Shown here one piece after another: positions 9,602 to 18,611 of a stretch of DNA of 64,000 bases. The stretch is from contig NZ_JACXYX010000006.1 in assembly GCF_014779655.1 (NCBI RefSeq), positions 186,001 through 250,000 on the forward strand. The letters run 5' to 3'. Each line of letters starts with the position of its first letter. Within the stretch, counting starts at the first letter, position 1. The DNA comes from Nocardioides ganghwensis (GTDB lineage: Bacteria > Actinomycetota > Actinomycetes > Propionibacteriales > Nocardioidaceae). A program made the translations under genes and the position numbers. The notes under the pieces are model-generated. The model was given only the letters and a program-made list of their open reading frames with translations, was not told where the DNA came from and made no database searches.

Positions 9602-10618
9602 ATGACCAGCACCCGTGACCTGATGACGATCGGCGACTTCGCCCGGGCAGCGGGCCTGACGCCGAAGGCGTTGCGGCTCTACGACGAGCTCGGACTGCTG
9701 CGCCCGATGGAGGTCGACGAGCACTCGGGCTACCGCCGGTACGCCCCCGCACAGCTCGAGCGTGCCCGCCTGGTGGCGACGCTCCGGCTGGTGGGCATGC
9801 CGCTGGCCCGGATCGAGCAGGTGCTGGACGGCTCCCGGACGGAGGCGGCGCAGGCCGTCTCGGCGTACTGGGTCCAGGTCGAGGCCGACACCGCGACCCG
9901 CCGCGACATCGTCACCACCCTCGTCCACCACCTGAGGAACGAGGCACCCGCCATGACCACATCCACCCACACCCTCCATGCGACGTTCGGCTCCAGCCAC
10001 CGCCAGGGGCGCCGCGACCGGCAGCAGGACGCGTACGTCGCGACGCCCGAGCTGGTGGCCGTCGCCGACGGGTACGGCGACCGCGACGACCTCGCCGCCC
10101 GGGCGCTGGCGGCGTTCGGGACAGGTGGGCTCGAGGGCGCCGTCGGGGACGTCGCCGCCGACATCACGGCCGGCCTGCCCGACGCGCCGTCCTCCGGCAC
10201 CACCCTCACCGCGGTCGTCCTCGACGGCGACACCGCGCGCATCACGCACCTCGGCGACGGGCGGGTGTGGCTGGTGCGCGACGGCGGGCTGCGGCAGCTC
10301 ACCCACGACCACACGGTGGTCGCGGCGCTGATCGAGGCGGGCCAGCTGAGCGCCGACGAGGCCCGGTCGCACGAGCACCGCAGCCTGCTCAACCGTGCCC
10401 TGACGCCGGGGACCGTGGCCGACGACGTCACCGTCGACCTGCGACCCGGAGACCGGCTGGTGCTCACCACCGACGGCGTGCACGCCCACGTCGACGACCT
10501 CGCCCGGCTGCTCCTCACGGACGACGGGCCCCAGGACGTCGCCGACGCCGTGGCCGCGGCCGTCGTCGCGGCCGGCGAGCCGGACAACCACACCGTCGTG
10601 GTGGTCGACCTGTCCTGA
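9602..10618 (+). CDS. MerR-family HTH fused to a PP2C-type serine/threonine phosphatase
   Basis: A 338-residue fusion. Residues about 7-75 form a MerR winged HTH (MTIGDFARAAGLTPKALRLY...GYRRY). A helical linker follows to about 115. The rest is a PP2C phosphatase with the metal-site motifs DRQQDAY, VADGYGD, GTTLTAVVLDGD...LGDGRVW, LTTDGVH and DNHTVVVV. The phosphatase motifs look intact, so enzyme activity is expected. A SpoIIE/PP2C enzyme tethered to a DNA-binding head suggests a regulator whose output is coupled to dephosphorylation, possibly opposed to a Ser/Thr kinase. ATG 9602 is preferred because GGAGAGG is 9 bp upstream; ATG 9593 is in frame but too close to that site. Confidence 0.85.
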   Translation: MTSTRDLMTIGDFARAAGLTPKALRLYDELGLLRPMEVDEHSGYRRYAPAQLERARLVATLRLVGMPLARIEQVLDGSRTEAAQAVSAYWVQVEADTATRRDIVTTLVHHLRNEAPAMTTSTHTLHATFGSSHRQGRRDRQQDAYVATPELVAVADGYGDRDDLAARALAAFGTGGLEGAVGDVAADITAGLPDAPSSGTTLTAVVLDGDTARITHLGDGRVWLVRDGGLRQLTHDHTVVAALIEAGQLSADEARSHEHRSLLNRALTPGTVADDVTVDLRPGDRLVLTTDGVHAHVDDLARLLLTDDGPQDVADAVAAAVVAAGEPDNHTVVVVDLS

Positions 10619-10741
10619 GCGGGCATCCGTCCGACACTGTCGGTTGGGCCTCCCGTCACCGCGCGTTGGCATCGGCCGCGCACGGTGGGCGGGAGCGCCC
10701 CCCGACCAGGCGGGGCCCGTCACTCCTCGGGAGAACACCAG

Positions 10742-11608
10742 ATGCGCCGTACGACGCGACTCCTCGCAGCACCAGCCCTCGCCCTCGCCCTGCTCGGATC
10801 AGTGGGCACCCTCTCCGCGCCCGGCGCCTCGGCCGCCCCGGCGCCCGCGATCGACGTGACCGCCCACCGGGGTTCCTCGGGCGCGGCCCCGGAGAACACG
10901 ATCGCCGCGGTACGGCTCGCCCTCGCGCAGAAGTCCGACGTCGTCGAGAACGACATCCAGCGCACCCTCGACGGCGAGCTGGTGATCATGCACGACGTCA
11001 CCCTCGCCCGGACGACCGACGTCGAGCAGGTCTTCCCGGACCGCGCCCCGTGGAACGTCCGCGACTTCACGCTCGCCGAGATCAAGCAGCTGGACGCCGG
11101 CTCGTGGTTCGCCCCGGAGTTCGCGGGGGAGCGGGTGCCCACGCTCGCCGAGTGGGTCGGTGCGGTCGGGGACCGGGCGGGCATGCTGCTCGAGCCCAAG
11201 GCGCCCGAGCTCTACCCCGGCATCGAGATCGACCTCGACAAGGAGCTGCGGTCGCTCCCCGCGTTCAACCGCGCGCTGCAGCGCGACCGGGTGGTCGTGC
11301 AGTCCTTCAACCACCCGTGGCTGCGGGCCTACAAGGACCTCGCTCCCGACGTCACCGTCGGGCTGCTGTTCGGCAGCCGGCCGACGGAGGCCGCCGTCGC
11401 CGACGCCGCGACGTGGGCGGAGCAGGTGAACCCGGCGCTCGGCGCAATCGACGAGGCCACCGTCGACCGGATCCACGCCCAGGGCATGGAGGCGCACGTG
11501 TGGACCGTCAACGCCGGCCAGGACATGCGCCGGGCGATCAGGTGGGACGTCGACGGCATCATCACCAACTACCCCCAGGTGCTGCGCGACATCCTCCGGC
11601 GGGGGTGA
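10742..11608 (+). CDS. Secreted glycerophosphodiester phosphodiesterase
   Basis: A 288-residue GDPD. A Sec signal peptide covers about residues 1-32 (positive start, ALALALLG core, ASAA cleavage region). The catalytic start AHRGSSGAAPENT (His42, Arg43, Glu51) and the ENDIQRTLDGELVIMHD motif give the metal and substrate residues of the family. It hydrolyses glycerophosphodiesters to glycerol-3-phosphate plus an alcohol outside the cell, giving phosphate or carbon. ATG 10742 follows a GGGAGA ribosome site. It appears to be a single-gene unit. Confidence 0.9.
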   Translation: MRRTTRLLAAPALALALLGSVGTLSAPGASAAPAPAIDVTAHRGSSGAAPENTIAAVRLALAQKSDVVENDIQRTLDGELVIMHDVTLARTTDVEQVFPDRAPWNVRDFTLAEIKQLDAGSWFAPEFAGERVPTLAEWVGAVGDRAGMLLEPKAPELYPGIEIDLDKELRSLPAFNRALQRDRVVVQSFNHPWLRAYKDLAPDVTVGLLFGSRPTEAAVADAATWAEQVNPALGAIDEATVDRIHAQGMEAHVWTVNAGQDMRRAIRWDVDGIITNYPQVLRDILRRG

Positions 11609-11663
11609 GGTCGCGGCGTGCCGGTGGCCCGATCACCTGAGGTGGTCGGGCTCATCGGGGCGG

Positions 11664-13151
11664 TCAGGGTCTGTACCCCGGTTCTGGTCTGGGTCGTGGG
11701 CGTGGTGGGTCGGTGGTGATCCGCCTGCCTGTGGGGAGGGTCCATTCGTAGGCGCCGTCGGGTCGTCGGTGGTAGGTGAAGGCGCCGAAGGTCTTGGCCC
11801 GGTGGTGTCGCCGGCACAAGGGCGCGAGGTTGTTCGGGTGGGTCTGGCCGGGCGGTCCGCCGTCGTCGATGGGGACGTACTCGGTGATGTGGTCGAGGTC
11901 GGCCCGTTCGGAGGGGCGGGTGCAGCCGGGGAACACGCACGTGCCGTCGCGCAGCCGGACCGCCGCGGCCATCCGGGCGGGCGGGTCGTGCGCGTCGACC
12001 GCAGGCATCTGCTCTGCGTCGATGACGGGCTGGATGACCACCTTGCCTGCGGTGAGCAGCCACGCCTGGAGCCGTCCCAGCAGCATCGGGCCGAGCTCGT
12101 CGCTGCGCGCGACGCCGCGGGGGTCGACGCCGTGCGGGTCGGTGAGGAGGTCGCGGTCGGTGAGGTGCAGCACCAGCCGCACCTCACCCGACCCGCCTGT
12201 CCGGCCTGTCTGGCCGTTTCGCGGGTGGGTGGTGGGGCGGCGGAACGGGTCCGCGGACGCGTAGGTGGCCTCCTCGGCCACGCACACCGTCTCGTCGGCG
12301 GCGGGGTCGACCTCCCGGTCGGGGTCCGCGACATCCGCGGCAGCCAGCAGATCCAGCGCCTGCTGGGGGTCGGCCAGCAGCCCGACCGCGTGAGCCCGTC
12401 GTACGCCGAGGTCGCCGTGGTGACCCAGCGCCTTCATCGTGGTGGCCATCGTCGACACCGTGTTGTCGAACGCGACCGCATCGGCGGTGTCGAGACTCAT
12501 GAACACCTCGCTCACCCCAGGCGCACCCTGCTCGTGGCGGACCTCCACGCGCCGGGCGGCGAGCGCGTGGTCGTGGTCGGCGATCGCGCGGTCCGGGTCG
12601 GCGTACAACCGGGCCTCGTGGACCAGCACCCCCACCCGGTGCGGGTTGAGCCGACGCGGCTGCCACACCAGCAACCGGTCCGCGTGCCCGGCCGCGACCA
12701 CGTCGAGGTCCCGCGAGACCCGGGCCGCCTCCCGGGCCAGCCGCACCGGAACGTCGAGCGAGCGGACAAGTGTCCACAGGCGTGGCAGGCGGTGGGCCAG
12801 GTCCAGCACGTCACCCAACAGCGCCAGCGTCGCCTCGTGGGACTGCTCCAACACGCCCGCGAGCTCGATCACCGCGAACTCCGCCACCAACGGGGTCCCG
12901 TCCCCGGCGATCGGGAGCGGACGCTCCCCGAACAACGCCGCCGCAGTCCCGGGAGTACGGATCGTCTCCGAACGCCACCCCGCCGCGACCTCCTCGTCCG
13001 ACACCACATGGGCCTCGGCCCACGCCAGCGCGGACTCGAGCACCTCGACCTCGACACGCCGCTTCGCGCGCATCGCCGCGACCGCACGATCCAGCACCAC
13101 ACGGCTCGAGAGCCGGGTGCTGGTGGCGGGTGCCGGAGCGGTGGTGGACAT
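11664..13151 (-). CDS. DUF222 domain HNH endonuclease-like protein (13E12 repeat family)
   Basis: A 495-residue protein with an N-terminal DUF222 domain (about residues 20-300) and a C-terminal HNH motif (CVFPGCTRPSERADLDH, then NLAPLCRRHHRAK) near 405-455. This is the actinobacterial 13E12/REP family, present in many copies in Nocardioides and mycobacteria. The HNH residues (His, Asn, His and paired Cys) are intact, so nuclease activity is plausible but unproven. It lies alone between GDPD and nhaA. The start is ATG 13151. Confidence 0.88.
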   Translation of the reverse strand: MSTTAPAPATSTRLSSRVVLDRAVAAMRAKRRVEVEVLESALAWAEAHVVSDEEVAAGWRSETIRTPGTAAALFGERPLPIAGDGTPLVAEFAVIELAGVLEQSHEATLALLGDVLDLAHRLPRLWTLVRSLDVPVRLAREAARVSRDLDVVAAGHADRLLVWQPRRLNPHRVGVLVHEARLYADPDRAIADHDHALAARRVEVRHEQGAPGVSEVFMSLDTADAVAFDNTVSTMATTMKALGHHGDLGVRRAHAVGLLADPQQALDLLAAADVADPDREVDPAADETVCVAEEATYASADPFRRPTTHPRNGQTGRTGGSGEVRLVLHLTDRDLLTDPHGVDPRGVARSDELGPMLLGRLQAWLLTAGKVVIQPVIDAEQMPAVDAHDPPARMAAAVRLRDGTCVFPGCTRPSERADLDHITEYVPIDDGGPPGQTHPNNLAPLCRRHHRAKTFGAFTYHRRPDGAYEWTLPTGRRITTDPPRPRPRPEPGYRP

Positions 13152-13295
13152 GGGTCCAGTCTCCCAGAGCCTACCGACACTCCGACCTGCGAGAACGAGG
13201 CTGTGGAGAACTATTTTCGAACGGGTGCCTGAGTGTCCGCGAGGGACGAGCGGATGTGTCGAAGGACCCCAAGCCCCGACGGACGGGTCTCGTGA

Positions 13296-13320
13296 GGTCG
13301 CTGCGCGACCTCCTCGACCA
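13296..13320. repeat. REP-like dispersed palindromic repeat, copy 1
   Basis: A 25-bp unit starting GGTCGCTGCGCGACCTCC and ending GACCA lies downstream of nhaA. The first part is a palindrome (GAGGTCGC tgc GCGACCTC, 13294-13312). A second copy at 15130-15154 matches 24 of 25 positions, and a related 27-bp form is at 23384-23410. All three are intergenic. This looks like the short dispersed REP-type element seen at gene ends in high-GC actinobacteria. Confidence 0.5.
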
Positions 13321-13328
13321 GCGAAGCG

Positions 13329-14555
13329 CTAGTCGACCGGCTCGGGGATCCCGGACTCCTCGGCCGCGCCGGCGGCGGAGCGACGCGCGGCGAGGACCAT
13401 CAACGCCGAACCGATGAGGGCGGCCAGCATCGACCCGGCGAAGATGCCGATCTTCGCGGTCTCGGTCAGGGCGGCGTCGTCGTAGGCGAGGTCGGCGATG
13501 AAGAGGGAGACGGTGAACCCGATGCCCGCCACGGCAGCGACCGCGACCACGTGGAGGGAGGACACCCCCTGGGGCAGCCGACCCAGCCCGGTGCGTAAGG
13601 CGATCCACACGGCGCCGCTGATGCCGACGATCTTGCCGACCACCAGGCCCAGGGCTATCGCCCAGGGCAGGGCCGACTCCGCGGCCTCGCCGAGCACGCC
13701 TCCACCGAAGCCCACGCCGGCGTTGGCCAGTGCGAAGAGCGGCACCACGACGAACGCCGACCACGGGTGCAACCGGTGCTCCAGCGTGGCCAGCACGTTG
13801 CGGCCGCCGACGTCTCCTGCCGGGGTCAGCAGGCCGAGGGCCACTCCGGCGATCGTGGCGTGGACCCCGGACTCCAGGGTGGCGGCCCACACCGCCACAC
13901 CCACCACGACGTACGGCCAGATGGCGGTCACGCCCAGAAGGCGGAGCACGACCACCAGACCGAGTCCCGCGCCGGCGCCGGCCAGCCAGGCCAGCGACAC
14001 CGTCTCGGTGTAGAACAGCGCGATCACCGAGATGGCGATGATGTCGTCGACGATCGCCACCGACAGCAGGAGCAGCTTGGCGCCGGCCGGCACCCGGTCC
14101 CCGAGGAGGGCCAGGACGCCGACGGCGAAGGCGATGTCGGTGGCCATCGGGATGCCCCAGCCCGCCCCAGCCGCACCGCTGGTGAGGGCCACGAAGATCA
14201 GTGCAGGTACGACGACACCACCGACCGCTGCGGCGGCCGGGAGCGCCGCAGCCCGCGGGTCGTGCAGCTCGCCGATGGCCAGCTCACGCTTGATCTCGAG
14301 GCCGACGACGAAGAAGAACACCGCCATCAGGCCGTCGTTGACCCAGTGCTGCAGGTCCTCGGTGATGGCCGCGGGCCCCCAGCCGATCGTGAGGTACTGA
14401 CCCCAGAAGTCGGCGTACGAGTCGGACACCGGACTGTTGGCCCACACCACTGCGACGAGGGCGCAGACCACCAGGACGATGCCTCCGGCCGCCTCGTCGC
14501 GCAGGAAGTCCTGGAGGGCGGTCAGGGGTCGCTTCCGGGCGCGTTGCTCCGACAT
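13329..14555 (-). CDS. nhaA: Na+/H+ antiporter NhaA
   Basis: A 408-residue inner-membrane Na+/H+ antiporter with 11-12 hydrophobic helices. Diagnostic segments are FFVVGLEIKREL, the ion-binding aspartate pair in SVAIVDDIIAIS, and AGIGFTVSLFIADLA near the C-terminus. It exchanges internal Na+ for protons in pH and salt homeostasis. ATG 14555 is chosen because GAGAGGTGG lies 9-10 bp upstream; the longer open frame is a shadow of the neighbouring gene. It appears to be monocistronic. Confidence 0.93.
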   Translation of the reverse strand: MSEQRARKRPLTALQDFLRDEAAGGIVLVVCALVAVVWANSPVSDSYADFWGQYLTIGWGPAAITEDLQHWVNDGLMAVFFFVVGLEIKRELAIGELHDPRAAALPAAAAVGGVVVPALIFVALTSGAAGAGWGIPMATDIAFAVGVLALLGDRVPAGAKLLLLSVAIVDDIIAISVIALFYTETVSLAWLAGAGAGLGLVVVLRLLGVTAIWPYVVVGVAVWAATLESGVHATIAGVALGLLTPAGDVGGRNVLATLEHRLHPWSAFVVVPLFALANAGVGFGGGVLGEAAESALPWAIALGLVVGKIVGISGAVWIALRTGLGRLPQGVSSLHVVAVAAVAGIGFTVSLFIADLAYDDAALTETAKIGIFAGSMLAALIGSALMVLAARRSAAGAAEESGIPEPVD

Positions 14556-14629
14556 CGAGTCGTCCACCTCTCGCGGGCCCCGTGATCCGTGGTTGCGTCG
14601 CGAGTCTTGCAGGGACCCCCTGACGGCGG

Positions 14630-15019
14630 TCAGCGCATCCGGATCGTGCGGGTGGCGCCAGCGCCGCCGACGAGCTTGACCCGCACCTTGAAGGTGTCCG
14701 CACCCCGGGTGTTGCGACGGCCCTTCTCGATCTCGACGTCTCCGTCGCCGTCGGCCCGGTGCACCTTGCTGTGGTAGCGCCTGCCGTCGTGCCAGAGGAC
14801 GACCCGCCACCGGCTGCCGGGCTCGGCGTCGTCGATGTCGACCTCGACCTCGAAGCGGCCGTCGTCCTTGCTCACCGAGAAGTCGACCTCGGCGCCGGCG
14901 ACGCGGAACTCGCGGTCCTTCTCGGGGCCGTCGGCGTGAGCGGGTCCCGCGACGAGGCCGAGGCTCGTGAGGAGGGCGGTGGCGCCGAGGGCTGCAGTGG
15001 TCCTGCGCATGGTCGTCAA
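14630..15019 (-). CDS. Small secreted protein of unknown function
   Basis: A 129-residue protein with a Sec-type signal peptide (about residues 1-30: MRRTTAALGATALLTSL... AHA). The mature part is about 100 residues, acidic to mixed charge and probably beta-rich, with no family I recognise. TTG 15019 has AAGGAG 5 bp upstream and is preferred; ATG 15010 is in frame but 14 bp from that site. It is separated from nhaA by 74 bp and may be its own unit. Confidence 0.7.
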   Translation of the reverse strand: MTTMRRTTAALGATALLTSLGLVAGPAHADGPEKDREFRVAGAEVDFSVSKDDGRFEVEVDIDDAEPGSRWRVVLWHDGRRYHSKVHRADGDGDVEIEKGRRNTRGADTFKVRVKLVGGAGATRTIRMR

Positions 15020-15129
15020 GGGAGCTCCTTGGTCGGGGGGTGTCGTGGGACCGATGCTCGATGGCGGGAGTGAGTCAGGCGTGAGGCCAGCATGAGGGGT
15101 CTCTCATCTTGGAGGTGACGCGCCTAGAC

Positions 15130-15154
15130 GGTCGCTGCGCCACCTCCTCGACCA
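15130..15154. repeat. REP-like dispersed palindromic repeat, copy 2
   Basis: The sequence GGTCGCTGCGCCACCTCC followed by TCGACCA matches copy 1 at 13296-13320 in 24 of 25 bases. It lies in the 154-bp gap downstream of the GNAT gene. One base change weakens the internal palindrome. Confidence 0.5.
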
Positions 15155-15173
15155 CCGAGGGAGCCGGCCGGGG

Positions 15174-15620
15174 TCAGAGGCGCTTCTCGTAGAACACCCT
15201 CGTGAAGCCGTGCTCGGTGGTCCGGGAAGTCTCGACGTAGCCGATCCGCCCGTAGAGCGCCTGGTTCTCCACCATCGTCACGTGGGTGAAGAGGCGGACG
15301 CGGTCGAGCCCCAGCTCGACTGCGCGCGTCTCGGCCAGCTCCAGCAGGGCGCGACCGATCCCGCGTCCGTGGTGTGGAGGGAGGACCGCGACGTTGTCGA
15401 GGAGCAGGCTCTCGTCCTCCTCGACCAGGAGCGCGAAGCCCGCGACTGCGCCGTCGAGGAGGGCGACCCACGCCTCGGTGTCCGTCACCGCGGCGGCGTA
15501 GTCGGTGTCCATCGGCCCGGGCCGGAGGCCGCCCATGCGCGCGAGGTAGGGGGCGTACGCCGCCGCGGCGATGTCGGCCAGGGCCGGGGCGTCGGCACGG
15601 GTCGCGCGGCGGAGCTCCAC
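15174..15620 (-). CDS. GNAT-family N-acetyltransferase
   Basis: A 148-residue GNAT protein. The acetyl-CoA pyrophosphate-binding motif A appears as LDNVAVLPPHHGRGIGRALL near residues 74-93, followed by the typical RVRLFTHVTMVENQALYGRIGY segment (motif B). The acceptor amine cannot be predicted from sequence. ATG 15620; the gene is divergent from the nucleobase permease gene. Confidence 0.87.
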   Translation of the reverse strand: MELRRATRADAPALADIAAAAYAPYLARMGGLRPGPMDTDYAAAVTDTEAWVALLDGAVAGFALLVEEDESLLLDNVAVLPPHHGRGIGRALLELAETRAVELGLDRVRLFTHVTMVENQALYGRIGYVETSRTTEHGFTRVFYEKRL

Positions 15621-15796
15621 GGCGGCGAGCGTACGAGCGCCGGCCGCGTGGTGACAGCCCCCGGTCGACCCGCTGAAGAACTTGTCATCGGTCGCGGCGT
15701 TCCTTCGGCAGATGTCGCCAGTGAGGGTGTGAGATGGGCCGCACTAGTTTGTGGCTTCTCGGGTACACACCCCTTGCGAGATCTGGAGGCCTGCAC

Positions 15797-17224
15797 ATGT
15801 CGATGTTCAAGTGGGAAGTGGTCGATCCCGCACCGGGGCAAGCGGTGCTGCCGATGCAGCGCCTGCCATGGGGCAAGACGATCGGGCTCGGTGCCCAGCA
15901 CGTGGTCGCCATGTTCGGCGCCACCTTCGTGTTCCCCCTGGTGATGGGGCTCGACGCCAACCTCGCCATCATGTTCTCGGGCTTCTGCACGATCCTGTTC
16001 CTGCTGATCGTCCAGAACCGCGTGCCGAGCTATCTCGGCACGAGCGCCTCGTTCGTGGCCTCGGTCGCGGCGATCCGCGCGCTCGACGAGGGCAACGACT
16101 CGTCGTACGTCACCGGCGCGATCCTCGTCGGCGGCCTCGTGCTCGCGGCCGTGGGCGTGCTCATCCACTTCGCCGGCGCCGAGCTCATCCACCGGATCCT
16201 GCCGCCCGCGGTGACCGGCGCGGTCGTCATGCTCATCGGCTTCAACCTCGCCCCGGTCGTGGCCGGCATCTACTGGCCCCAGGACCAGTGGATCGCCCTG
16301 CTGACGGCGGCGTTCATGGTGTTCGCCGCGGTCGCGCTGCCCGGCTTCTGGTCGCGCATCGCGGTCTTCCTGGCACTGATCTTCGGCTACCTGCTGTCGT
16401 GGCTCGCCGACGTCGTCATCGGCCCCATCACCTCTGTGACGCCGGTGAGCAACGGTGAGGCGGTCGAGCACGACCGCGTCTCCTGGGCGGGTGTCCAGGC
16501 CGCCGACTGGATCGGCCTCCCGAGCGGCACCCTGGCCGACGGCGTCTCCGTCGTCCACGGCCCGTCGTTCTCGCTGACCGCCATCCTGCTCGTCCTGCCC
16601 GGCGTCATCGCGCTCGTCGCGGAGAACACCGGACACGTCAAGGCCGTGGCGGAGATGACCGGCGAGGACCTCGACCCCTACATGGGTCGCGCGATCGGCG
16701 CCGACGGCATCGCGACCGCCTTCGCCAGCGCGTTCGGCGGTTCGCCGACCACCACGTACGCCGAGAACATCGGCGTCATGGGTGCCACGCGGGTCTACTC
16801 CTCGGCGGCCTACTACGTCGCCGCACTCGTGGCCATCCTGCTCGGCCTCTGCCCGAAGTTCGGTGCGGTCGTCAACGCGACCCCGGGCGGCGTCCTGGGC
16901 GGCATCACGGTCGTGCTCTACGGAATGATCGGACTGGTGGGCGCGAAGATCTGGGTCGAGAACAACATCGACTTCGGCAACCCCGTCAACATGGTCGGCC
17001 TCGCCGCCGGCCTCATCGCCGGCATCGGCGGTGTGACGCTCACCTTCGGCGACGACTTCGAGCTCGGCGGCATCGCCCTCGGCACGATCCTGGTCATCGT
17101 CTTCTTCCACATGGTCAAGGGTCGGGGCGGCGACGGCGCCGGCACCGTCACCCGCAACCTCAGCCACCCCGACTACGACGGCGGCGTCGACGACGCGGCC
17201 TCCGGAGGCACGCACAACCGATGA
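15797..17224 (+). CDS. NCS2-family nucleobase:cation symporter (uracil/xanthine permease type)
   Basis: A 475-residue permease with about 12-14 membrane segments and the NCS2 features GLGAQHVVAMFGATF, YLGTSASFVA and the conserved GGSPTTTYAENIGVMG stretch near residues 312-328. NCS2 carriers import uracil, xanthine or urate with protons or sodium. ATG 15797 is chosen because GGAGG lies 7 bp upstream. The FAD subunit of a molybdenum hydroxylase starts inside its stop (4-bp overlap), which ties transport to hydroxylation of a nucleobase-like substrate. Uracil versus xanthine specificity is not resolved. Confidence 0.92.
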   Translation: MSMFKWEVVDPAPGQAVLPMQRLPWGKTIGLGAQHVVAMFGATFVFPLVMGLDANLAIMFSGFCTILFLLIVQNRVPSYLGTSASFVASVAAIRALDEGNDSSYVTGAILVGGLVLAAVGVLIHFAGAELIHRILPPAVTGAVVMLIGFNLAPVVAGIYWPQDQWIALLTAAFMVFAAVALPGFWSRIAVFLALIFGYLLSWLADVVIGPITSVTPVSNGEAVEHDRVSWAGVQAADWIGLPSGTLADGVSVVHGPSFSLTAILLVLPGVIALVAENTGHVKAVAEMTGEDLDPYMGRAIGADGIATAFASAFGGSPTTTYAENIGVMGATRVYSSAAYYVAALVAILLGLCPKFGAVVNATPGGVLGGITVVLYGMIGLVGAKIWVENNIDFGNPVNMVGLAAGLIAGIGGVTLTFGDDFELGGIALGTILVIVFFHMVKGRGGDGAGTVTRNLSHPDYDGGVDDAASGGTHNR

Positions 17225-18105
17225 AGCCCGCACCCTTCGCCTACCTGCGCCCGGCCACCCTCGAGGACGCCCTCGCGGCGCTCGCGGGGCAGCAGGGGGC
17301 GAAGGTGCTGGCCGGCGGCCAGTCGCTCGTCCCGCTGCTCTCGATGCGACTGGCCGCACCTTCGACGCTCGTCGACATCAACGCCCTGCCCGACCTCGGC
17401 CACGTCACCGTGACCGGGGACGGGGACGGGGCCGGGGACGGCGTACGGATCGGGGCCCTCGCCCGCCACGCCGAGGTGCTCGCCTCGGCCGAGGCGGCCG
17501 CGAGCCAGCCCCTCCTCGCCATGGCGCTGAGCCACGTCGCGCACCCGACCATCCGCAACCGGGGGACCACCGTCGGCTCCCTGGTGCACGCCGACGCCGC
17601 GGCCGAGATGCCGATGGTGCTGCGGCTGCTGGAGGGATCGGTCGACGTCGCCTCGGTGCGCGGTCGCCGTACGATCCCCGCCGCCGAGCTCTTCGCGGGG
17701 CCGCTGGAGTCGACGCTGGCCCACGACGAGATCGCCGTGGAGGCGTTCTTCCCGGCCCTCGCGCCGGGTGCGGGCGTGGCGTTCCAGGAGATCGCCCGGC
17801 GCCACGGCGACTACGCCCTGGTCGGGGTCGCGGCGCACGTCGAGACCGAGGGGGGAGAGGTCACCCGCGCCCGGGTCGGCTTCGTGTCGGTGAGCGACGT
17901 CCCCGTGGTCGTCGACGTCACCGGTGCCGCCCAGGACCCAGAAGGCGACCCGGCCGGAGCGGCGCTCGCCGAGCTCGAGCCGGCCGACGACATCCACGCC
18001 ACCTCCGCCTACCGCGCCCACCTGGTCAAGGTGCTGACGCCACGGGTGCTGGCGGACGCGGTCCACCACGCCCGCCAGAGATCGGCACAGGGGAAGAGCG
18101 CATGA
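17221..18105 (+). CDS. Molybdenum hydroxylase FAD-binding subunit (xanthine dehydrogenase family, medium chain)
   Basis: A 294-residue FAD subunit. The FAD motifs AGGQSLVPLL (about residues 31-41) and HPTIRNRGTTVGSLVHADAA (about 104-124) are the two conserved FAD-binding loops of the CoxM/XdhB family. It passes electrons from the 2Fe-2S subunit to an acceptor. It starts at ATG 17221, overlapping the permease stop, and overlaps the next gene by 4 bp, so the permease and three subunits form one operon. Confidence 0.92.
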   Translation: MKPAPFAYLRPATLEDALAALAGQQGAKVLAGGQSLVPLLSMRLAAPSTLVDINALPDLGHVTVTGDGDGAGDGVRIGALARHAEVLASAEAAASQPLLAMALSHVAHPTIRNRGTTVGSLVHADAAAEMPMVLRLLEGSVDVASVRGRRTIPAAELFAGPLESTLAHDEIAVEAFFPALAPGAGVAFQEIARRHGDYALVGVAAHVETEGGEVTRARVGFVSVSDVPVVVDVTGAAQDPEGDPAGAALAELEPADDIHATSAYRAHLVKVLTPRVLADAVHHARQRSAQGKSA

Positions 18106-18611
18106 CCACCAGTCCTGAAGAGCTCCACGACGTCCGCCTGCACGTCAACGGGTCCGTCCACGAGGTCCGGGTGCCCGCGCGCCGGCTGCTGTCCGACGCG
18201 CTGCGCCACGACTGCGGCCTCACCGGCACCCACGTCGGCTGCGAGCACGGCGTGTGCGGTGCCTGCACGATCCTCGTCGACGGCAAGCCGATGCGCTCGT
18301 GCCTGATGCTCGCCGTGTCGGCCGTCGACGCCGAGATCACCACAGTCGAGGGCCTCACCGAGGACGACGGGACGCCGCAGGGGCGGCTCAGCCCGGTGCA
18401 GCAGGCGTTCTCCGACTGCCACGGCCTCCAGTGCGGCTTCTGCACCCCTGGCTTCCTGACCACCATCACCGCCGGCCTGGCCGAGAACCCCGACCCCACC
18501 GAGGACGAGGCCCGCGAGATGATCGCCGGCAACCTCTGCCGCTGCACCGGCTACCAGAACATCGTGAAGTCGGTGCTGCGCGCGGCCGAGCTGGGGAAGG
18601 GGGAGGAGTGA
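18102..18611 (+). CDS. Molybdenum hydroxylase 2Fe-2S subunit (small chain)
   Basis: A 169-residue iron-sulfur subunit. The plant-type 2Fe-2S centre is given by CEHGVCGACTILVDG and an upstream Cys. The second centre has CGFCTPGF and CRCTGYQ. Length and motif order match CoxS/XdhC-type subunits. It wires the molybdenum site to the FAD subunit. It overlaps both neighbours by 4 bp. Confidence 0.94.
   Translation: MTTSPEELHDVRLHVNGSVHEVRVPARRLLSDALRHDCGLTGTHVGCEHGVCGACTILVDGKPMRSCLMLAVSAVDAEITTVEGLTEDDGTPQGRLSPVQQAFSDCHGLQCGFCTPGFLTTITAGLAENPDPTEDEAREMIAGNLCRCTGYQNIVKSVLRAAELGKGEE

Noticed and set aside
13200-13225. LexA box near the DUF222 gene
   Set aside because: GAAC and TTCGAAC words occur but the spacing does not fit the GAAC-N4-GTTC palindrome.
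15661-15796. Riboswitch before the NCS2 permease
   Set aside because: No purine, xanthine or guanidine aptamer core could be found by eye; only an ordinary ribosome site and a possible operator word remain.
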